The notes below the pieces were generated by a model. The model saw nothing but the letters and a program-made list of their open reading frames with translations, did not search any database and was not told the DNA's origin. From Acidimicrobiia bacterium (lineage in GTDB: Bacteria; Actinomycetota; Acidimicrobiia; Spongiisociales; ZC4RG35), in contig WHTL01000023.1 of assembly GCA_009377735.1 (NCBI GenBank), forward strand, positions 1 through 19,171: DNA of 19,171 nucleotides, written 5' to 3'. Position numbers and translations under genes: made by a program. Below are positions 1 to 6,532 of the stretch, piece after piece (within the stretch, counting starts at the first letter, position 1; each line of letters starts with the position of its first letter).

Positions 1-45
1 ACCAGGTATGACATCGGGTGGGATCACATCAAACCCGTCGGTCAC
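1..45 (-). CDS. Possible 5' end of a gene leaving the left edge
   Basis: A GTG at 45-43 opens a minus-strand frame of 15 codons that runs off the window (residues MTDGFDVIPPDVIPG). The composition looks protein-like and lies just downstream of the aminotransferase on the same strand, so it could be the start of the next gene in that row. No Shine-Dalgarno sequence is visible and the frame is also open upstream of the GTG. This is only a hint. Confidence 0.2.
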   Translation of the reverse strand, partial: MTDGFDVIPPDVIPG

Positions 46-90
46 AGAGACACGACAGACAGAAAGCCGGGGTCGCGGAGTTGAGGTCGG

Positions 91-161
91 ACGGCCCCGA
101 CCACGCGATCAGCGAGGCAGAGGCAGCCGTGGGGGGTCTGGGGGGCGAAGCCCCCCAGAAA
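91..161 (-). repeat. Dispersed GC-rich hairpin repeat, copy A
   Basis: Read on the minus strand this element begins with a 9-bp perfect stem closed by a TTC loop (138-158, arms CTGGGGGGC/GCCCCCCAG). It continues through ACCCCCC, CGGCTGCCTC and a fully conserved TCGCGTGGTCGGGGCCGT. The same order of blocks occurs at 8901-8969 on the plus strand, with differences only in the loop and a few short spacers. It overlaps the last codons and stop of the aminotransferase gene. The stem has no T-tract after it, so it is not a classical intrinsic terminator. The arrangement suggests a small non-coding interspersed repeat. Confidence 0.75.
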
Positions 162-1293
162 TAACACCGCTCACCAGCATCTCGCCGGCACGGGCACAGT
201 CTTTGACCGTGGGAACCAGGGCAAGACGAAGATGCCCTCTGCCTCTGGACCCAAAGATGCTCCCGGGGCTCACGACTACCCCCGATTCGAGGAGCTTCGC
301 TGTCACTTCCACGTCATCGTTCCCATCGAGGTCGACCCAGAGATAAATTCCGGCGTGGGAAGCCACCACCCCGAAGCCCGCCTCGCTGATGAATGGTCGG
401 AGCACCTCACGCTTTGCCGCGAACACCTTCCTTCTTTCAGCGACATGTTCATCATCCGACCACGCCGCCAGAGCCGCACTCTGGATGAACTCGGGTGAGG
501 CAGTGCCGGTCGACGTTCGGAACCGATGGAGTAGGTCGATCGCTTTGGGGTCCCCGACGATCGCACCCGAGCGATACCCAGTCATCCCTGACCGTTTGGA
601 GAGAGACAAATATGACAAGACACCCTTGGTGGTTACCTGCAGGATTGAAGGCGGCGGATCACCCTCGTAGAGGTCGAGGTAGCACTCATCGGAACAGACC
701 AACACCTCGTGTCGCTTTGCCTTCTCCACAATCGATGCCAGGGTGCCCAGATCCGTCACGGCACCAGTGGGGTTGGATGGCGAGCACAGCCAGAGAATCG
801 CCATCTTCTCCCACAGCCTTCCAGGTATGGAATCGGCGCGAAGGATGAAGTCGTCATCGACGGGAACCGCCACACCCTCTGCACCCGCATAAGCGGCGCC
901 ACTGCCGTAGACCGGATATCCGGGATCGGGCCATACGATGACATCGGACCGCGCCCGATCGACCAATGCAAGAGGCGTTGAGAAGATGGCCTCTTTGGAC
1001 CCACTGGTGGGCATCACCTGCGATTCGGGATCGATCTCAACACCGAGGCGACGATTCACATACCTCGAAATGGCGTCGCGCAACGCCGCCAGACCCTTGG
1101 TCGTCGGATACTGGGAGACTTCTGGCACTGCGGCATGGAGTGCCGCCGGGATGAAATCGGGGGTGGGTTCTCTTGGATCCCCGATTGAGAAGTCGATCAG
1201 GTCGCGACCCTGGTCACGCAGCGAACGGGCACGATCCTGGATGGCCGCGATTGGATGTGCGCCCCGAGATGTCAGTACCGGATTCGCTCTCAT
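109..1293 (-). CDS. Class I/II PLP aminotransferase, DapC-like
   Basis: This 394-residue protein is a fold-type I PLP aminotransferase. Visible family motifs are IDFSIGDPREPTP near residue 33, a GSKEAIF block at about 98-104, SPSNPTG at 181-187 (Asn184 contacts PLP), the aspartate of SDECY (Asp202), and SLSKRSGMTGYR, in which Lys233 should form the Schiff base. The N-terminal pattern and the GSKE and PDPGYPVY blocks resemble succinyl- or LL-diaminopimelate aminotransferases, so a role in lysine/DAP synthesis is likely; other amino or keto acid substrates are possible. I chose the ATG at 1293 because the longer frame back to 1488 lies inside gdhA. The gene starts 23 bp after the gdhA stop and is probably cotranscribed with it. 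No strong Shine-Dalgarno sequence is visible. Its last ~16 residues (SGGLRPPDPPRLPLPR) are encoded by a dispersed repeat and look non-native to the family. Confidence 0.85.
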   Translation of the reverse strand: MRANPVLTSRGAHPIAAIQDRARSLRDQGRDLIDFSIGDPREPTPDFIPAALHAAVPEVSQYPTTKGLAALRDAISRYVNRRLGVEIDPESQVMPTSGSKEAIFSTPLALVDRARSDVIVWPDPGYPVYGSGAAYAGAEGVAVPVDDDFILRADSIPGRLWEKMAILWLCSPSNPTGAVTDLGTLASIVEKAKRHEVLVCSDECYLDLYEGDPPPSILQVTTKGVLSYLSLSKRSGMTGYRSGAIVGDPKAIDLLHRFRTSTGTASPEFIQSAALAAWSDDEHVAERRKVFAAKREVLRPFISEAGFGVVASHAGIYLWVDLDGNDDVEVTAKLLESGVVVSPGSIFGSRGRGHLRLALVPTVKDCARAGEMLVSGVISGGLRPPDPPRLPLPR

Positions 1294-1316
1294 TTCCGAC
1301 AGAGTAGAACCACCAA

Positions 1317-2660
1317 TCAGATCACACCCATGGCCAACATCGCATCGGCCACCCGCATGAATGCGGCTGCGTTGGCTCCCACGACGTAGTTCCCGGGCTC
1401 CCCGTACTCCTCTGCTGTTCCTGCGCACCGCTCGTGGATGCCACGCATGATGGCGGCCAACCGTCCCTCTGTGTATTCGAAGGTCCATGAGTCCCTTGAG
1501 GCGTTCTGCTGCATCTCCAGAGCGCTGGTGGCCACTCCCCCGGCGTTGGCTGCCTTACCTGGCCCGAACAGCACACCAGCCCCCTGCAACACCCGGACAG
1601 CATCTGGGGTCGTTGGCATGTTCGCCCCCTCGGCGACCACGACGCAGCCACCGGCGACGAGTGCCCTAGCTCCATCGGGGTCGAGCTCGTTTTGCGTCGC
1701 GCACGGCAGGGCAACCTGGCATGGGACGTTCCAGATCGAGCCATCGGTGACATACTTTGCCCTCCGCTCCTCGGCATACTCTCTGACCCTCCCCCGGCGA
1801 ACCTCCTTGATCTCCTTGAGGAGCTCGAGGTCGATACCGGATTCCTCCACGACATACCCCGCAGAATCCGAGCACGCCACCACGGTCCCACCCAGCTCCT
1901 GTACCTTCTCGATGGCGTAGATGGCCACGTTCCCGGAGCCCGAGACCACGACTGTCTTGCCGTCGAATGAGCCGTTCACGGTTCCCAGCATCTCGTTGGC
2001 GAAGTACACGGTCCCGTAGCCGGTGGCCTCCTTGCGGACCTGTGAGCCGCCCCAGCCGATACCCTTGCCGGTGAGGGTGGCCGACTCGTAGCGATTGGTG
2101 ATCCGTTTGTACTGCCCGAACAGGTAGCCCAGCTCGCGAGGCCCCACACCGATATCACCGGCAGGCACGTCTCGGTACTCACCAAGGTGCCGGTACAGCT
2201 CTGTCATGAACGACTGGCAGAACCGCATCACCTCCCCGTCGGTGCGGCTCTTGGGGTCGAAGTCCGACCCGCCCTTGCCCCCACCTATTGGGAGCCCCGT
2301 CAGGGCGTTCTTGAAGACCTGTTCGAACCCGAGGAACTTCACCGTGCCCAACAGGACCGAAGGATGGAACCGGATGCCGCCTTTGAACGGACCGAGCACG
2401 GAGTTGAACTCGACCCGAAATCCCCGGTTGATCTGGACCTCGCCCCGATCGTCGACCCAGGGAACACGGAAGATGATCTGTCGTTCGGGCTCACAAATCC
2501 GCTCGATGACCCGGGCGTCCATGTACGTCTTGTGCTTGGCGACGACCGCACCAAGGCTGTCCAGGACCTCCAACACCGCCTGGTGGAATTCGTCCTCGCC
2601 GGGGTTGCGTTGCAGCACCTGGGCGTAGATCGGCTCGAGCGCCGAGTCCAGTCTCGACAT
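1317..2660 (-). CDS. gdhA: Glutamate dehydrogenase, probably NADP-specific
   Basis: The 447-residue product is a hexameric-type glutamate dehydrogenase that interconverts 2-oxoglutarate plus ammonium and glutamate in the cytoplasm. The substrate domain carries GPFKGGIRFHP (90-100) and PIGGGKGGSDFDPK (124-137), with catalytic Lys129, and PAGDIGVG (166-173), with catalytic Asp169. The Rossmann domain has GSGNVA at 241-246. Length and motif spelling match the bacterial NADP-dependent class (EC 1.4.1.4), although cofactor preference is inferred. The ATG at 2660 is preferred because GGAGG at 2667-2671 is spaced 6 nt from it; a TTG two codons upstream would abut that site. It sits between anmK and the DapC-like aminotransferase on the same strand, and could supply the glutamate amino donor used by the latter. 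Confidence 0.95.
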   Translation of the reverse strand: MSRLDSALEPIYAQVLQRNPGEDEFHQAVLEVLDSLGAVVAKHKTYMDARVIERICEPERQIIFRVPWVDDRGEVQINRGFRVEFNSVLGPFKGGIRFHPSVLLGTVKFLGFEQVFKNALTGLPIGGGKGGSDFDPKSRTDGEVMRFCQSFMTELYRHLGEYRDVPAGDIGVGPRELGYLFGQYKRITNRYESATLTGKGIGWGGSQVRKEATGYGTVYFANEMLGTVNGSFDGKTVVVSGSGNVAIYAIEKVQELGGTVVACSDSAGYVVEESGIDLELLKEIKEVRRGRVREYAEERRAKYVTDGSIWNVPCQVALPCATQNELDPDGARALVAGGCVVVAEGANMPTTPDAVRVLQGAGVLFGPGKAANAGGVATSALEMQQNASRDSWTFEYTEGRLAAIMRGIHERCAGTAEEYGEPGNYVVGANAAAFMRVADAMLAMGVI

Positions 2661-2735
2661 ACGCAACCTCCAGATACATCGACGTCGGCGGAGTCAGAGT
2701 AGCGGGAGGGTAATGCCCCCCATACGCCAAACGAA

Positions 2736-2767
2736 TGCCCGACATTGGGCACTAAGTGGCACTAAGT
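2736..2767. repeat. Dyad plus 10-bp direct repeat upstream of gdhA
   Basis: Between anmK and gdhA, GGCACTAAGT is repeated exactly in tandem (2748-2757 and 2758-2767, the second copy running into the anmK stop codon). The first copy overlaps an inverted repeat TGCCC-GACATT-GGGCA (2736-2751). The rest of the 106-bp gap (2661-2766) holds the gdhA ribosome binding site and no convincing promoter. The arrangement could be an operator or attenuator for gdhA; this is inference. Confidence 0.5.
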
Positions 2768-3957
2768 CAGCGTTGTTCGTCACTCCGGAGTCGTAGACGA
2801 CTTGGTGGCACAGCAACGGGCTCCACTGACGGGAACCCGTTCTCACCGGCCAGGATGCAGCCCAGTGGTACTGCCCGAGCGGCACCAGTGGCGGACGGTA
2901 CGTTTCCGGGAAGGCCGTGCACTGTGAAGAAACCTGTCATCGCCATGAAGTAGGCCTCCTTGGCGGATGCCTCCATCCCGAGAGTGTCGATTGGTCGAAT
3001 CGGGATACCTTCCAGCCGATCCCGCAACATCCCCATCAAGGTCGGATTGTTCACTCCTCCCCCGGCTGCGATCACCTCCTCCACACCGTGCCCTCGACAG
3101 GCGTCGGCCACGGACTGTGCGGTAAGAGCCGTCGCGGTCGCGACCAGATCGTCATCGGCCACCTCCCCCAGATCGGAGGCGGCGTCCAACAGGTAGGGCA
3201 GGTGGAAATGCTCCTTGCCGGTCGTCTTGGGCGGGGACAGGGAGTAGTACGGGTCGGAAAGAAGCTGTGTCAACAGATCGTGGTGTATCTCTCCGGACTC
3301 TCCCCGTGAGCCATCACGGTCGAATGGCTCCCGGTCGCTTGTGATGTGAGCCACGGCCGCGTCGATGAGGGCGTTCCCTGGGCCGATGTCGTAGGCGATC
3401 GTGTCTAGACCCGGGGTAACGATCGTCAGGTTGGCAATGCCCCCGATATTCAACGCAGCGCGGTTGGCATCGCCTTCGGAGAGGAGCAATTCGTCGAAAA
3501 GGGCAGCCAGCGGTGCGCCCTGTCCCCCGGCAGCGATGTCGGCCGCTCGCAGATCGGCGACAACTGGAAGCCCCGTTTCGGCAGCGATCCAGGCAGGTTG
3601 GCCGATCTGGAGGGATCCGCGTACCCGTGGCCCCTCAACCCAGTGAAAGAGGGTCTGACCATGTGAGACCACCAGTTGGGTATCCGGCGCCAGCTCGTCG
3701 ATGGCCTGTTTCGCGGCTGTGGCAAAGGCAACACCAACTTCGTTATCGAGCTTGGCGACGGCTTCGGCGGCCACGGAGGCCGGCGGTAGCGCCGAGGCCA
3801 GATCATGTCGCAGCCCCTGCCCGTACGGGATGGAGAACGACCCCAGGGGACTGAGCTCCAAGACCTCACCACGCAGCTCGAACGTTGCCGCCGCTACATC
3901 TATCCCATCCATCGAGGTGCCCGAGATCATCCCGAGTACCGTCATCGGGTTCGTCAT
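2767..3957 (-). CDS. anmK: Anhydro-N-acetylmuramic acid kinase
   Basis: The 396-residue protein phosphorylates 1,6-anhydro-MurNAc, with ring opening, to MurNAc-6-phosphate, a step of peptidoglycan recycling. It belongs to the ASKHA kinase fold. Diagnostic segments are GMISGTSMDGID at 9-20 (phosphate loop), SHGQTLFHW from 98, ADLRAADIAAGGQGAPL near 134-150, NIGGIANLT at 170-178, DIGPGN at 190-195, PPKTTGKEHF at 242-251 and AAGGGVNNP around 297-305. It is slightly longer than many homologues because of an approximately 20-residue hydrophilic C-terminus. The start at 3957 is the first ATG of the frame; another ATG lies four codons in, and no strong ribosome binding site distinguishes them. It is the first gene of a same-strand row with gdhA and the aminotransferase. 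MurQ and NagK-type partners are not in this window. Confidence 0.95.
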   Translation of the reverse strand: MTNPMTVLGMISGTSMDGIDVAAATFELRGEVLELSPLGSFSIPYGQGLRHDLASALPPASVAAEAVAKLDNEVGVAFATAAKQAIDELAPDTQLVVSHGQTLFHWVEGPRVRGSLQIGQPAWIAAETGLPVVADLRAADIAAGGQGAPLAALFDELLLSEGDANRAALNIGGIANLTIVTPGLDTIAYDIGPGNALIDAAVAHITSDREPFDRDGSRGESGEIHHDLLTQLLSDPYYSLSPPKTTGKEHFHLPYLLDAASDLGEVADDDLVATATALTAQSVADACRGHGVEEVIAAGGGVNNPTLMGMLRDRLEGIPIRPIDTLGMEASAKEAYFMAMTGFFTVHGLPGNVPSATGAARAVPLGCILAGENGFPSVEPVAVPPSRLRLRSDEQR

Positions 3958-4004
3958 GGTCCGCTCTCAGTCGAGATCGTGTTCGAGGCATGGTATCGAA
4001 CCGC

Positions 4005-4010
4005 TACCGT
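4005..4010 (+). promoter_or_regulatory. Predicted -10 element, leaderless start of the 4019 gene
   Basis: TACCGT lies 8 nt upstream of the ATG at 4019, so transcription would begin at or next to the start codon. No Shine-Dalgarno sequence precedes that ATG. No convincing -35 hexamer is seen at 16-18 bp. Confidence 0.4.
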
Positions 4011-4018
4011 CGCTTTGG

Positions 4019-4402
4019 ATGTACCGGATGATCTACATCGGTCTGGCAGCGCTAGTGGTGGCGGTCATTGCCTTGGCCGTGGCGTTCGCCCCCAGAGGCG
4101 AGCCAACCGAGCTACCCAGCCCCATCGAGTCCGTGAGCCCCTCCCCCGAGGACCAGGCCATGCTTCAGACCGAAATCGTGGTCGATCTCGAGGTGGGCCA
4201 CGAGGCCGAGATCGTGGTGGACGGTTTCCCCGTCTCGGCATCGTATGTCCAGGGTACTGCCACCTACCGATGGTCCCCGGGCCCCAATGACCCCTCTATT
4301 TCCGCCTGGACGACGGGAGAGCACACCGTCGTGGTCAATTGGGAGAAGGTGAGCGGGGTGCCCGAGTTCGGAAGCTACAGCTGGACATTCGAGATCAGGT
4401 AG
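4019..4402 (+). CDS. Membrane-anchored small beta-rich protein, function unknown
   Basis: The 127-residue product has one N-terminal hydrophobic helix (IYIGLAALVVAVIALAVAFA, about residues 5-24), then a Pro/Ser/Glu-rich linker (25-45). A C-terminal domain of about 80 residues follows, rich in alternating hydrophobic positions (TEIVVDLEVG, AEIVVDGF, EHTVVVNWEK, YSWTFEI), suggesting a small Ig-like beta-sandwich outside the membrane. There is no lipobox cysteine, so it is probably an uncleaved signal anchor. The ATG at 4019 is favoured by its leaderless -10; an ATG three codons later is possible. The open frame continues upstream, but that part lies antisense to anmK. It is divergent from anmK and ends 9 bp from the convergent ligA stop. 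I do not recognise a named family. Confidence 0.7.
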   Translation: MYRMIYIGLAALVVAVIALAVAFAPRGEPTELPSPIESVSPSPEDQAMLQTEIVVDLEVGHEAEIVVDGFPVSASYVQGTATYRWSPGPNDPSISAWTTGEHTVVVNWEKVSGVPEFGSYSWTFEIR

Positions 4403-4411
4403 TCCCCAACT

Positions 4412-6451
4412 CTAACCCTTGAGGACCGAGGGCCCCTGCTCGAGGAGCTTCACAAAGATCTTCTCGTCGATCTGGGGGACGCCGAGGTCTTCGGCCTTGG
4501 TCACCTTGGCGGCACCAGGTGAGTCGCCCGTAACGAGAGCCGTGGTGGTACCCGAGACAGACCCGGTGGCCTTGCCGCCGCGCTCCTCGATCGCCGCCTT
4601 GGCCGAGTCACGGCTGAATCCGTCGAGGGAGCCGGTGACGACGAGGGTCACCCCGGCGAGTACGTCGCCGACACTCTCGTCGACGTCCTCTGTCATCCGG
4701 ACGCCGGCATCTTCCAGCTTCTCCACCAGCGTGCGGTTCTCGGTGTCGTCGGCCCATTCTCTGACACCATCGGCGATGACGCGCCCGATACCCTCCACCT
4801 CGGCGATCTCGTCGGCCGATGCCGCCAGGAGCGCTGGAAGCCCACCAAAGTGGCGGATGAGGCGTCGGGCCACCGTGCTCCCCACATGGCGGATACCGAG
4901 GGCCGTGAGCAAACGGGGAACGGGACGCTCCCTCGCCTCGTCGATGGCGGAGCGAAGATTCCCCACGGACATCTCTCCCCAACCCTCGACCTCGAGAAGC
5001 CGATCTGTGTCGAAGGTGAAGATGTCGGACGGGTCGGAGATGAGTTCCCGTTCCAACAACAGGTCGATCGTCTTGTATCCGAGGTGCTCGATGTCGAGCC
5101 CTCCCCGGCTGGCGAAATGGAACAGCCACTCCCTCAGACGTGAGGGGCACTCAAAACCCCCGGTACACCGGGCGACGGCTTCCCCCTCCGGCCGGACGAT
5201 GGGATTCCCACAGAAGGGGCACTCGGTGGGCATAGACCACACCTTCTCATCACCCGTTCGAGTGGCGACCACGGGACCAACCACCTCTGGGATCACGTCT
5301 CCAGCGCGTCTCACGATTACTTCGTCGCCGATCCGAACGTCCTTCAGCGCCACCTGGTCCTGGTTGTGCAGTGTTGCCATCCCCACATTGGCACCACCCA
5401 CGAAGACGGGCTCCAGTACCGCAAACGGTGTTGCGGCCCCCGTCCTGCCGATGTTGATCATGATGTCTCGCAGTTTCGTCGTTCGCTCTTCGGGTGGGAA
5501 CTTGTAGGCGATAGCCCACCGAGGCGCACGGGAGGTGAACCCAAGGTTCTCCTGGAGATCGAGATCGTCCACCTTGATCACCACGCCGTCGGTCTGATAG
5601 GCCTGATCGTGACGCTCCTTCTCGGCGCGGGTGACGTAGCCCTCCACCGCAGCAAGATCGGCGAGCCGCTCCGATGCCTCGTTGATCACGAAACCGAGGG
5701 AACCGAGGTACTCCATGGTCTCGGTATGGGTGGATAGATCCGGTCCACCTTCGATTATTCCCGCCTGGTACACCCATATGCCCAGTTGTCGGGTGGCCGT
5801 AACCGACGTGTCCTTCATCCGAACCGACCCGGCCGCGGCGTTTCGGGCGTTTGAGAAGAGACGCAGCCCAGCCTCGGCCTGGTGTTTGTTGAGCTCCTCG
5901 AAAGCCGCGAACGACATGTACACCTCGCCGCGAACCTCAAGAAGAGACGGGGGGCTCTCCGAATCGAGGGTCTTTGGGATGTCTTCGATGGTGCGGAGGT
6001 TGGCCGTTATGTCCTCACCAGTAACACCGTCGCCGCGGGTGGCACCAGTTCTGAGTCGACCGTTCTCGTAAACCAGCACAACCGCCAGGCCATCGATCTT
6101 GAGTTCGCACGAGAAACCCTTCGGTTCCTCTCCCAGCTGCCGGGTCATACGGGCCATCCACGCCTCGAGTGTGGTTATGGAGTCGGCATTGTCCAGGGAA
6201 AAGAGGGGTCGCAGATGCTCCACCGCGGCGAATGTTGATTCTGTTACAGCGGTACCGACGGTCTGAGTGGGCGACTCCGGCGTCACCAGATCGGGATGCT
6301 GCTCCTCGATGGCCCGCAATTCCCGCATGAGGTCGTCGTAATCGGCGTCGGCGACGGTGGGTTCGTCGAGGTAGTAGAGACGGGAATACTCCGTGAGAGC
6401 TTCCCTGAGTTCGACGGCGCGCGCCTGTGGATCGTCGATAGTGTCTGTCAT
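4412..6451 (-). CDS. ligA: NAD+-dependent DNA ligase
   Basis: The 679-residue replicative ligase seals nicks using NAD+. Domain order is complete: an Ia domain with YYLDEPTVADADYDDL (26-41); a nucleotidyltransferase domain with the adenylated Lys118 in KIDG and a KFPPEE block at 317-322; an OB fold; a four-cysteine zinc finger (Cys411, Cys414, Cys429, Cys435); helix-hairpin-helix repeats (about 480-580, including EVEGWGEMSVGNL and EVEGIGRVIADGV); and a BRCT domain (about 597-675). Length is normal for the family. The ATG at 6451 has no good Shine-Dalgarno sequence but a -10 element 6 nt upstream, consistent with its own leaderless promoter. It lies downstream of ftsK on the same strand, 81 bp away, and is convergent with the small membrane-anchored protein gene. 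Confidence 0.98.
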   Translation of the reverse strand: MTDTIDDPQARAVELREALTEYSRLYYLDEPTVADADYDDLMRELRAIEEQHPDLVTPESPTQTVGTAVTESTFAAVEHLRPLFSLDNADSITTLEAWMARMTRQLGEEPKGFSCELKIDGLAVVLVYENGRLRTGATRGDGVTGEDITANLRTIEDIPKTLDSESPPSLLEVRGEVYMSFAAFEELNKHQAEAGLRLFSNARNAAAGSVRMKDTSVTATRQLGIWVYQAGIIEGGPDLSTHTETMEYLGSLGFVINEASERLADLAAVEGYVTRAEKERHDQAYQTDGVVIKVDDLDLQENLGFTSRAPRWAIAYKFPPEERTTKLRDIMINIGRTGAATPFAVLEPVFVGGANVGMATLHNQDQVALKDVRIGDEVIVRRAGDVIPEVVGPVVATRTGDEKVWSMPTECPFCGNPIVRPEGEAVARCTGGFECPSRLREWLFHFASRGGLDIEHLGYKTIDLLLERELISDPSDIFTFDTDRLLEVEGWGEMSVGNLRSAIDEARERPVPRLLTALGIRHVGSTVARRLIRHFGGLPALLAASADEIAEVEGIGRVIADGVREWADDTENRTLVEKLEDAGVRMTEDVDESVGDVLAGVTLVVTGSLDGFSRDSAKAAIEERGGKATGSVSGTTTALVTGDSPGAAKVTKAEDLGVPQIDEKIFVKLLEQGPSVLKG

Positions 6452-6457
6452 CCCTGA

Positions 6458-6463
6458 ACGTTA
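6458..6463 (-). promoter_or_regulatory. Predicted -10 element of ligA
   Basis: On the minus strand TAACGT is followed by 6 nt (TCAGGG) and then the ligA ATG. This is the spacing expected for a leaderless transcript. The -35 region is not recognisable. Confidence 0.4.
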
Positions 6464-6480
6464 GAGGATTCCCAGAGTTC

Positions 6481-6505
6481 TCCACCCCTCACTGGGGAGG
6501 GTGGA
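6481..6505 (-). terminator. Hairpin between ftsK and ligA
   Basis: TCCACCC (6481-6487) and GGGTGGA (6499-6505) form a perfect 7-bp outer stem, with further C-G pairing inside possible around a bulge. It lies about 30 bp past the ftsK stop and just before the putative ligA promoter. There is no T-rich tail on either strand, so it may be a weak or Rho-assisted terminator or a processing stem. Confidence 0.35.
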
Positions 6506-6532
6506 CTGCTGCTGCTCAGTGCTCTCCGGCGC

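Noticed and set aside
138..158. Intrinsic terminator for the aminotransferase gene
   Set aside because: The 9-bp stem is strong but lies before the stop codon and is followed by a C-rich rather than T-rich stretch; it is better explained as part of the dispersed repeat.
4419..5507. 362-codon plus-strand open frame
   Set aside because: Entirely antisense to ligA, whose motifs are complete; the translation is Ser/Pro/Arg-rich with no recognisable domain, typical of a high-GC shadow frame.
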